Source: Natrialba taiwanensis DSM 12281
GTDB lineage: Archaea; Halobacteriota; Halobacteria; Halobacteriales; Natrialbaceae
NCBI RefSeq assembly: GCF_000337595.1
Contig: NZ_AOIL01000009.1
Span: 150,930 to 214,929, forward strand
Length of the DNA stretch: 64,000 nt
Reading direction: 5' to 3'
Shown piece by piece: positions 26,622 to 33,863 of this stretch. Below the pieces are notes generated by a model that saw only the letters and a list, made by a program, of their open reading frames with translations, made no database searches and was not told where the DNA came from. The translations under genes and the position numbers were made by a program. Within the stretch, counting starts at the first letter, position 1. Every line of letters starts with the position of its first letter.

Positions 26622-27764
26622 TCACTGGGCCCCCTGCAGCGGCGTTCGATCAACCAGCTCCGCCTGGATATCGTCCTGCTTCGAGACGAGTTCTTCCTGA
26701 TCGACCGTAAACTGCGCCGCCTCGTAGGCCGACTGCGACGGGAACTCGTCGGGCTGGTCGAGTTCGGCCGCTCGAATCGGCCGAACGTAGGCGTCGAAGA
26801 ACAGTTCCTGGCAGTCGAGCGTCAACACGTAGTCCATGAACAGCTTCGCCGCCTCGGGGTTGGGGGCGTTGCGAAGCAGCGCGTACCCGTACGGAACGTT
26901 CATCGCGCCCGGCTCGCCGTCCGGTCCCGTGAGGATCGCGACGTCGAGTTGGTCCTCGTTGAACTCGACGTTGTTGTACGTCAGGTTCAGGCCGGTATAG
27001 TCGTACTCGACGACCGTCGAGATTTCGCCGCTGGTCACCGGCCCTTCGACGTTTCGGCGGAAATCGGCCCCGTGGTCGGCGATCGCCTCGTGGTACTCGA
27101 TCACCGGGTCGAGATCGTCCAGGTCGCCGCCGTACGCGCTGTTGACCGACAGTGCCGACGCCTGCCCGTTCGCCGTATGTGGCGGCGTGAACGCGAGATC
27201 CTTGGCGATATCGGGATGCTTGAGATCATCCCACGTCTCCGGCGGTTCCAACCCCCGCTCCTCGTACACGTCGGTCCGGTAGGTTACCGCGGTCGTCATC
27301 TGTCGCGTCGCGGTCACGTGACCGTTGTCGGTCTTGAGATCGTCGGGGACTTGGTCCCAGTTCGCCGGTTTGTAATCCGTCGTCAAGTCGTCATTCATGG
27401 CTTCGAGACCGAACGAATACCCGCCGTTGTATGCCGAGTGCGTCGGGTTCTGGGCGTTCGCTCGCATATCGTCGAGCGCTTCGCCGGACGACCCCTGCGC
27501 GTCGTAGAGGGAAACGCCGTATTCGTCCTCGAAGGCCTCCATGACGGCGTCCCAGTTCGACCACCCGGTTTGGACGCAGTACAGTTGGAGTTCACCGGGA
27601 AACGCGGCCGAATCGACGCTCGTCTCGTACTCACCGTATCCCACCGTGTGTTGCTCCCCGCCGGTATTGCCGAGACTGCTCAGACACCCCGCCATCGCGA
27701 GCGAACTCATCGCGACTCCGGTCTGAAGGATCGATCGCCGCGTTGGCCCGTTTGAATCGGACAT
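26622..27764 (-). CDS. Tat-lipoprotein binding protein of an iron/phosphonate/polyamine-type importer
   Basis: A 380-residue SBP_bac_6/AfuA-like protein starting MSDSNGPTRRSILQTG. The Tat motif TRRSILQTGVAMSSLAMAGC includes a lipobox. The hinge region and motifs such as GLEPPETWDDLKHPDIAKDL are common to binding proteins for ferric iron, thiamine, polyamines and 2-aminoethylphosphonate; the ligand cannot be set from sequence. Two tyrosines near residues 267 and 272 (TVVEYDYTGLNLTY) could be iron or ligand contacts but this is only a guess. The start was chosen at 27764 because the extra upstream codons lack Tat context and are not acidic. Confidence 0.83.
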   Translation of the reverse strand: MSDSNGPTRRSILQTGVAMSSLAMAGCLSSLGNTGGEQHTVGYGEYETSVDSAAFPGELQLYCVQTGWSNWDAVMEAFEDEYGVSLYDAQGSSGEALDDMRANAQNPTHSAYNGGYSFGLEAMNDDLTTDYKPANWDQVPDDLKTDNGHVTATRQMTTAVTYRTDVYEERGLEPPETWDDLKHPDIAKDLAFTPPHTANGQASALSVNSAYGGDLDDLDPVIEYHEAIADHGADFRRNVEGPVTSGEISTVVEYDYTGLNLTYNNVEFNEDQLDVAILTGPDGEPGAMNVPYGYALLRNAPNPEAAKLFMDYVLTLDCQELFFDAYVRPIRAAELDQPDEFPSQSAYEAAQFTVDQEELVSKQDDIQAELVDRTPLQGAQ

Positions 27765-28232
27765 GGTCCAGTCACTCGCGAGAGAATAGTAACAATTTGC
27801 TATGTTCGGAACGGTGACCACAATAGCACGATATATCGATACGGAACGGACAGCGTGGATATTGAGTTCGGCGGAGATGCGTCTGAACTCGGTCGTCACA
27901 GCGTTGGTCGCGAGACTCGCGGATCGAACCGCACGTGGTACGTGAACTCGCTACCCGAACTCGCTCGTCGTGAGGCACGTGCGTTCACACGGCCACTGTG
28001 GCGTGCTTGCTGAGCAGGTGAGAACTATCGTCTTCTGATCGAGATGAGCGCATTCCTCAAACTGGCCAAGCTAGACATCATCGAGAGATATCCGACTGTA
28101 GCGTTCACCCAACTGATTTCGTCACATCCAGCAGTATATGAGCGGTTAAGACGGTTTTCGGGGATGATACGACGAATAGTTGGATATTCAAATTACGGAA
28201 TGTTTTTATGGCAATTTATTGATCACCAAGTG
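27765..28232. promoter_or_regulatory. 468-base divergent gap before the beta-helix gene
   Basis: No gene is accepted here. The plus-strand frame of the beta-helix gene stays open upstream to 28044, but a TTTTTATGG box at about 28203-28210 points to a leaderless start at ATG 28233. The importer operon promoter lies near 27765-27800 on the minus strand; its TATA box is not distinct. Confidence 0.45.
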
Positions 28233-30644
28233 ATGTCACGGAAAGATAGATCCAATGGTGATGAGGAGGGCGAGCCGACGAACAGCGATCACGAGCGGAC
28301 ACTTTTAGGGCGACGGGACTGGCTGAAACTAAGCGGTGCGGCCGTCGGCATCCCGCTGGCAGGGGCGGGGAACACGGCAGCGCAGCCATCCGCTGGTGCG
28401 AGCGCAATGCAACGCAAAGACGAGTACCTCAACCTGGCATCGGAGGTCCCACAGCAGGCGATGGACCTCTGGAATCGCCAACCCGATGACTACCAAGCCG
28501 CGTTTCCGACGGAAGACGTCACAAGCTACGCAGGACGAAGCGGTGATCTTGCAGACGCTATCGAAACCGCCTCGGAGAACGGAGCGATCGCCAATCTCGG
28601 CTCGAATAACGAGTACGAACTCGAATCGATGGCGACCGCTCCCGGAAGTCACTTCGGCGTGATCGGCGATAACTGTACGATCTATTTCAATCGAAACGAC
28701 ACGCCCTGGATGCTACAGCCCAACTGCGACGTGGGCGTGGTCAAGGGCGTAACGTTCGATATCTCCGAACATTCGGACTCCTCCTCGGCAGTCCTGGGAG
28801 GCAACTTCAATGAAGAGTTCTGGGCGGAGGACGTCGAACTCGTCGGCGAACGAAACAAGGGCGAGGATGCCGGGCGGATCTACACCTGGCGACCCCACAT
28901 GACGAACGAAAATGCCGAAGGGCTCGTCGAGAACCTCAGGATGGCAGACGGGGATTACTATTCTGGATCCGGCACCCCACCAGACGGCACGCGAGCGATC
29001 GCGGTTTCCGCCGATCCCGGTCACGTAGGCTATCTCGCCTACAAGGACTGTCACATGGAAAACTGGACGAGCAGTGGGTATTATATGAGCTGTAATCCCC
29101 ACGACGGTCCCGGCGGGGGGGGATCCGGGGAGGCCCTCCTGTGGAACTGCACGGCGATCAATAACCACAGAGGGAACATGCGAATCGGTCTCAACGACAA
29201 AATCGTTGGCGGGTACATCGATCTCTCCGATATGCCCGACGGGCTGCAAGGACAGGGGGTCGTCTGTGAATACGCGACCGGCGATGCGAACAACCCGACC
29301 GAGATCATCGGCCTTAGATCCGGCGGGAACGACTACGCCCGCGAGGCGGTCGTGTGCAGAAACTTCTACTACAACCGGGGAGACACGGCACACGTTCGAT
29401 ACAAGAAACTCGTCCTCGAGGCGTCCGGAAAGCAGCCACCCGCGAGCATTCGACCCGGGACTAATCCGCCGAATAATTCGGATGCCGAATTATCGGATGG
29501 TGTCGAAGCCGAGTTCGAGGACGTGTACCTATACGACGACTATCCGAGCGATCGATACAACGGACTACTCGAGATCCAAAACGATGCGGACGTATTCACC
29601 GAGCAGTTCCGCGCGCTCTCGGAAGCGAATCCCGAAGTGAATGTCCACTCCGGTGGGTCGTTCACTTACGGCGGAACGACGTACGGGAGCGGCGAGTACA
29701 CGGCGGGTCAACTGGGCTTCGATGATCCCCGCACGGACTACGACGGACTCCCCGAGTTCTACTTCGACTACGGCGACGGTGGCGGTGGAGGCTCCGAGTG
29801 GTTGGATCTTGGAACGGACGACGACCAGAGCAGCGTGAGCAACGAAAGCGGCGTTCTGTTCTGGTTGAAAGAGGATCTCGGTGCCATCGAGGCACGACTC
29901 TCACAGCACTCGGCAGGGCATCAAACCGCATACCTCCGGGATACGAACACGGATATCGTCACGCAAACAGATATCTCGGATTTGAGTCCCGGAGAGACGT
30001 TTGTACTCTCGCCGGACGGCGGGATCGAAGGGGCCAGTTCGTACTCAGTCACCGTCGACGCGAACGGCGAGTATTGGGACCGCGGTGAAAACAGTAGTCC
30101 GAACTACGACTACGAGAACGGGACGTTCCAGGTGACTGCTGGCGTCTACACGTCCAGCCACTCGACGACCCAAAATGTCCGGTACGCCGTGAGCGAAATC
30201 GCCGGTCGAGAGGAGGGAACGGGCTCAAACTGGCTAGACCTCGGGTCGGACAACGACCAGAGTAATCCCGACACTGAAAGCGGCGTGCTGTTCTGGTTGA
30301 AAGAGGATATCGACGGCATCGAGGCGCAGATCTCACAGAATACAGCGGAACACCAAACCGCTTACCTTCGAGATAGCGGCGCGAATATCGTTGCCCAGAC
30401 GGATATCTCGGGATTGAGTTCTGGAGAGACGTTCGTCCTGTCACCCGCTGGCGGAATCGAAGGCTCGAATACGTATTCGGTCACGGTCGACGCCGACGGT
30501 GGTCATTGGCTCCGAGGCGAAGACAGCGATCCGAACTACGAGTACGAAAATGAGACGTTCCGCGTAACCGACGGCGTCTACACATCGGGACAGTCGACGA
30601 CGAAGAACGTTCGCTATGCGGTGAGTGATATCCGAGACAGCTGA
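28233..30644 (+). CDS. Tat-exported right-handed beta-helix protein with duplicated C-terminal module
   Basis: An 803-residue protein starting MSRKDRSNGDEEGEP. R27-R28 in LLGRRDWLKLSG is a Tat motif; cleavage is likely after GAGNTAAQ. Residues ~95-500 have the short Gly/Asn/Asp-rich turns of a parallel beta-helix (for example TAINNHRGNMRIGLNDKIVG), as in pectate-lyase-like proteins and phage-type depolymerases. A Gly-rich linker follows. Residues 523-~652 and 667-~800 are two copies of one ~130-residue module, each starting WLDLG and ending VRYAVS, offset by exactly 144 residues. The modules may bind glycans or the cell surface. Exported status and nearby hemicellulose genes suggest polysaccharide work, but no lyase catalytic residues can be assigned. 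Confidence 0.75.
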   Translation: MSRKDRSNGDEEGEPTNSDHERTLLGRRDWLKLSGAAVGIPLAGAGNTAAQPSAGASAMQRKDEYLNLASEVPQQAMDLWNRQPDDYQAAFPTEDVTSYAGRSGDLADAIETASENGAIANLGSNNEYELESMATAPGSHFGVIGDNCTIYFNRNDTPWMLQPNCDVGVVKGVTFDISEHSDSSSAVLGGNFNEEFWAEDVELVGERNKGEDAGRIYTWRPHMTNENAEGLVENLRMADGDYYSGSGTPPDGTRAIAVSADPGHVGYLAYKDCHMENWTSSGYYMSCNPHDGPGGGGSGEALLWNCTAINNHRGNMRIGLNDKIVGGYIDLSDMPDGLQGQGVVCEYATGDANNPTEIIGLRSGGNDYAREAVVCRNFYYNRGDTAHVRYKKLVLEASGKQPPASIRPGTNPPNNSDAELSDGVEAEFEDVYLYDDYPSDRYNGLLEIQNDADVFTEQFRALSEANPEVNVHSGGSFTYGGTTYGSGEYTAGQLGFDDPRTDYDGLPEFYFDYGDGGGGGSEWLDLGTDDDQSSVSNESGVLFWLKEDLGAIEARLSQHSAGHQTAYLRDTNTDIVTQTDISDLSPGETFVLSPDGGIEGASSYSVTVDANGEYWDRGENSSPNYDYENGTFQVTAGVYTSSHSTTQNVRYAVSEIAGREEGTGSNWLDLGSDNDQSNPDTESGVLFWLKEDIDGIEAQISQNTAEHQTAYLRDSGANIVAQTDISGLSSGETFVLSPAGGIEGSNTYSVTVDADGGHWLRGEDSDPNYEYENETFRVTDGVYTSGQSTTKNVRYAVSDIRDS

Positions 30645-30912
30645 GTAGTACTGATTCGAGTTCAGTGAACTGGATTCCGGCGACTCGATTACGCGGGCCT
30701 AGTTTGTCCGAGCAAATCGACGACCGGCCCTCCGCGTTCGAGGATCGCTAATTGCGATTGGCACTATGATAGCAGAGCGAAGACACACGTCCGGACAGTA
30801 GCAGAGAGGTCCGCGATCAAGCGGTCCCTCTTGCCTGAGATTTCGTATGTATGATCCCACGCCGGAACGAACAACGGAGTCGAAGACTTCGCTTTGCGGC
30901 TCGAGACGGGGA

Positions 30913-32517
30913 TCAGCCACCGGGCTCCGAACGGGAGGCATCCAAGCGCAACTCGATCAGCGTCAATTCGTCCGACGGAACTGCGTCGGCGAACGCGCGC
31001 TCGACTTCGTCCCACGTCTCGGGACGACGCGCTTCGATGCCGAAGCTCTCGGCAAACGCCACGAAATCGGGGTTGGTGAGCGACGTTCCCGTGTACTCGC
31101 CGCGGTGATCGACCTGCTGGGCGGAGATGAGCCCGTAGTCGTCGTCAGTGAAGACGACGATCGTGAACTCGCAGCCGAGTCGGGTCGCGGTCTCGATCTC
31201 CGCGGCGTTCATCAGGAAGCCGCCATCGCCGGTCCCCGCGACCACGTTCGTATCGACGGCGAGGTCGGCGGCGAGTGCCCCGGGAACGGCAATTCCCATG
31301 CTGGCCAGTCCGTTCGAGATCACGCACGTATTGGGTTCGTAGGTCGGGTAGTTCTGTGCGATCGCGAGTTTGTGGTGGCCCACGTCGGAGATGAGCACGT
31401 CCTCGTCGGCCAGCGCCTCACGGAGCAGTGGGAGCGCGTTCGTGACGGTAACGGGATCGGTCGAGTCGGGGGGAGCGGTAACGTCCTCGAGGATTCGGTC
31501 GTGGCGATCCGCACACCACAGCGAACAGGCGTCCGCCGAGAGCTGTTCGCCGATCGCTTCGAGCGATGCGCCGACATCCGCGACGATTTCCACGTCGGGA
31601 TTGTAGTGGCGGTACACCTCGGCGGGTTCGTGGTCGACGTGGACGATCGCCGTCTCGAGATTAGGGTTCCACGCCGCTGGATCGTGTTCGGCGATATCGT
31701 AGCCTACGGTGACGACGCAGTCGGCCACCTCGATCGCGCTCGCTGCTTCATCGTCCGACCCGGAATCGAGGGTCAGCAGCGAGGCAGGCTCGCGGTCGGA
31801 GATCGCCCCCTTTCCCATGTACGTGGCGACGACCGGGAGACTCAGCCGATCGACGAACGCGCGCAACCGGTCCGACGCGCGAGTTCGTACCGCGCCGTTG
31901 CCCGCGAGGAGGATCGGGCGCTCGGCGTTCTCGATCACGTTCGCCGCTCGGACCGCCGATTCGGTATCCGGGTCCGGGCGGCGCACCTGTTGACGTGCGA
32001 GGATCGGACTCGCGTCGATCGGCTCACCGGCGACGTCCTCGGGGAACTCGAGGTGGGTTGCCCCTGGCTTCTCGTACTCGGCGAGTTTGAACGCCTTGCG
32101 GATCGACTCGGGGACGACCTCGGGCGCGGCAATCTGGGCGTTCCACTCGACGATCGGTTCGAAGATGTCGACCACGTCGAGCGCCTGGTGACTCTCCTTG
32201 TGGAGGCGCTCGCGGCCGCCCTGACCGGTGATCGCGACGACCGGGCTCTTGTCGAGTTGGGCGTCAGCGACGCCGGTAACGAGGTTCGTCGCACCGGGTC
32301 CGAGCGTCGAGAGACAGACGCCCGCCTCGCCAGTTAGCCGCCCGTGTACATCCGCCATGAACGCCGCTCCCTGTTCGTGACGGGTCGGCACGAACGTGAT
32401 GGAGGATTCCCGCAACGAAAACAGCAACTCCTCGATTTCCTCGCCCGGCAGCCCGTAAACGTACTCGACGCCCTCCGCTTCGAGGCACGCGACGAGGAGG
32501 TCGGCTGCGGTTGGCAC
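30913..32517 (-). CDS. Thiamine-diphosphate-dependent acetolactate synthase-like enzyme
   Basis: A 534-residue protein starting at GTG 32517 (MPTAADLLVACLEAEG). The catalytic glutamate is E48 in TRHEQGAAFMA; the ThDP/Mg motif is GTGDGGFLMN with the second half at FTDDDYGLI, where anabolic IlvB enzymes have an Asn-Asn or Asn-Gln. This fits catabolic AlsS-type acetolactate synthase more than IlvB, and no regulatory small-subunit gene is near. Other ThDP enzymes (for example oxo-acid decarboxylases) are possible. The Shine-Dalgarno-like GGAG 10 bases upstream lies in the end of a small upstream frame, suggesting translational coupling. Confidence 0.82.
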   Translation of the reverse strand: MPTAADLLVACLEAEGVEYVYGLPGEEIEELLFSLRESSITFVPTRHEQGAAFMADVHGRLTGEAGVCLSTLGPGATNLVTGVADAQLDKSPVVAITGQGGRERLHKESHQALDVVDIFEPIVEWNAQIAAPEVVPESIRKAFKLAEYEKPGATHLEFPEDVAGEPIDASPILARQQVRRPDPDTESAVRAANVIENAERPILLAGNGAVRTRASDRLRAFVDRLSLPVVATYMGKGAISDREPASLLTLDSGSDDEAASAIEVADCVVTVGYDIAEHDPAAWNPNLETAIVHVDHEPAEVYRHYNPDVEIVADVGASLEAIGEQLSADACSLWCADRHDRILEDVTAPPDSTDPVTVTNALPLLREALADEDVLISDVGHHKLAIAQNYPTYEPNTCVISNGLASMGIAVPGALAADLAVDTNVVAGTGDGGFLMNAAEIETATRLGCEFTIVVFTDDDYGLISAQQVDHRGEYTGTSLTNPDFVAFAESFGIEARRPETWDEVERAFADAVPSDELTLIELRLDASRSEPGG

Positions 32518-32523
32518 GATCGC

Positions 32524-32631
32524 TCACTCCGAGACAATGGCGTCCGCGGTGTGCTCGTCGTCCCTCGTTCCCATCTCAGTTGCCTCAGCGCCGTCTTCGT
32601 CGGTTCTCAGCGTGCTAGTTGTCATTGCCAT
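32524..32631 (-). CDS. Possible 35-residue acidic leader protein coupled to the acetolactate synthase gene
   Basis: ATG 32631 to TGA 32524-32526, six bases before the GTG start of the synthase gene. The product, MAMTTSTLRTDEDGAEATEM and 15 more residues, is acidic like genuine haloarchaeal proteins. Its final codons contain the GGAG that serves the downstream gene. It may be a real small protein or a leader frame that controls translation of the synthase. No homologue is known to me. Confidence 0.4.
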   Translation of the reverse strand: MAMTTSTLRTDEDGAEATEMGTRDDEHTADAIVSE

Positions 32632-32879
32632 AGCTTCCACTCCAAGTGCCAAAGATCCACACCCGGCGAATGAACCGTCACATGTGTCTCGGTGAGCAAC
32701 GCACCTGATACTGGCCCGACCTAGGTGTACAACACGGCGCGCCTCACGCCCCAGCGTGCTATAATAGCTCGAGCAAGCACCACGATACCAGAGGAAACGA
32801 TATGATCACCTGCCGTTTCGAACTCGATTGGTCGTGGCGGCACATGGAACGAGTTCGTCCAGTCGGGACCAGTGTGCGC

Positions 32880-33329
32880 CTAGTCGGCAGTCGGCGTTCC
32901 TTCTCGAATGACCGTCACTGAGCCGGGTGATCGGCGGACGACCCGTTGCGCGACGCTTCCGAGCAGGAACCGCCGGAACCCGCGTCGGCCGTGGCTGCCG
33001 AGGACGATGTGATCGACATCGTGGTCCTCGGCGTCGGTGATGATCGTCTCGGCGACCGTTCCGACCTCGATCGCTGTCGTGATTTCCGCATCGTATTCGG
33101 CGGCGATTTCCGTTGCGGCCGCGATAACCTCGTTGGCGGCTTCTTGTGACCGTTCGAAGGCCTTTTCCGCGGAGAAGATGCCGTCGATACCGTCCGAACC
33201 GGCCCACTGACGAGGATCGTTCACGTACAGGACGCGGATCGCTGCGTCGTCGTACGTCGAGAGCGCGTGGCGCAGGGCGGCGGTCGCCTGTGGTGAGTCG
33301 TCGAACGCGACGAGGATCGTGGATGACAT
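32880..33329 (-). CDS. Universal stress protein (UspA family)
   Basis: A 149-residue UspA protein. The ATP-binding pattern is VLGSHGRRGFRRFLLGSVAQ, with G-x2-G-x9-G-S intact, followed by RRSPGSVTVIREG. The N-terminus STILVAFDDSPQATAALRHAL has the Asp of the canonical VAVDGS motif. Monocistronic between an acetolactate synthase gene and a gene-poor stretch. Confidence 0.9.
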   Translation of the reverse strand: MSSTILVAFDDSPQATAALRHALSTYDDAAIRVLYVNDPRQWAGSDGIDGIFSAEKAFERSQEAANEVIAAATEIAAEYDAEITTAIEVGTVAETIITDAEDHDVDHIVLGSHGRRGFRRFLLGSVAQRVVRRSPGSVTVIREGTPTAD

Positions 33330-33863
33330 GTGTCTTTCATGGCGAACCAGCGGTAAAGCGTTCTATTCACGACGGGTGAACAGACACGATCCGTGAGAGA
33401 TGCCACGGCAGGTCTGCAGGCATCACTTCAACGCGACTGCACGACCCGCTCACGTCTCAGACGGACTCGACGATACTGCCAATAACGAGTGCCATCCATA
33501 GTAGAATCTGGAAGTCTTTGTAGTGTCGCCCGCCGAAGATTAGCGTGTCTCGTTTTCTCTCGAAGATCTGACGAGAGGTGTGGGTAGACACTTCTGGCGG
33601 ATATTATAGTTATTCGTATCATCCGCTTTCACCGTGAGCTGGAGCGCATACGCTTCCCAACGCTCGTATTCTGAATGAGAGACAAAGTCGTCAGAATCCG
33701 CTTCTGGGCAGTTTTGAGGCACCGACTGTGCACCCCTGAGTGCCCAACGGGGTGTTATATGGCTCTCTATCGCGGGTATGTTGATGATGACCCGTGCTCG
33801 TGTTTGGTCCAAAGCGAACCGCTGGGAGGGGCACCGGTATGAGAGCCGAGTGAGGGGGTGCCG
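33330..33863. other. 534-base gap with a shared TATA element and possible small gene
   Basis: Mostly AT-richer sequence. GTTATATGG at 33754-33762 reads as a TATA box in both directions: rightward for the oxidase gene (leader about 80 bases) and leftward for a small frame ending at 33540. A hairpin CACCCC/GGGGTG (33731-33736 with 33749-33754) overlaps the same site. No RNA gene was recognised. Confidence 0.45.
33540..33722 (-). CDS. Possible 60-residue protein, degenerate zinc-ribbon-like start
   Basis: A frame from GTG 33722 to TAA 33540-33542. The product contains CPEADSDDFVSHSEYERWEA, which looks like a CPxC-SDDF zinc-ribbon start with the second cysteine replaced by Ala, and ends RSSRENETR. 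A minus-strand TATA (CATATAAC, 33755-33762) would give a nearly leaderless transcript. It may be a real small protein or the decayed end of a larger gene. Confidence 0.3.
   Translation of the reverse strand: MPQNCPEADSDDFVSHSEYERWEAYALQLTVKADDTNNYNIRQKCLPTPLVRSSRENETR

Noticed and set aside
25521..27755. A 744-codon plus-strand frame across the second ABC importer genes
   Set aside because: It spans three well-supported minus-strand genes and is Arg-rich; it is an antisense shadow.
28044..28232. Longer N-terminus for the beta-helix protein
   Set aside because: A TATA box near 28205 gives a leaderless start at 28233, and the extra 63 residues would place the Tat motif about 90 residues inside the protein.
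30847..32337. A 496-codon plus-strand frame opposite the acetolactate synthase gene
   Set aside because: Antisense shadow; no start signals or domain and composition is not haloarchaeal.
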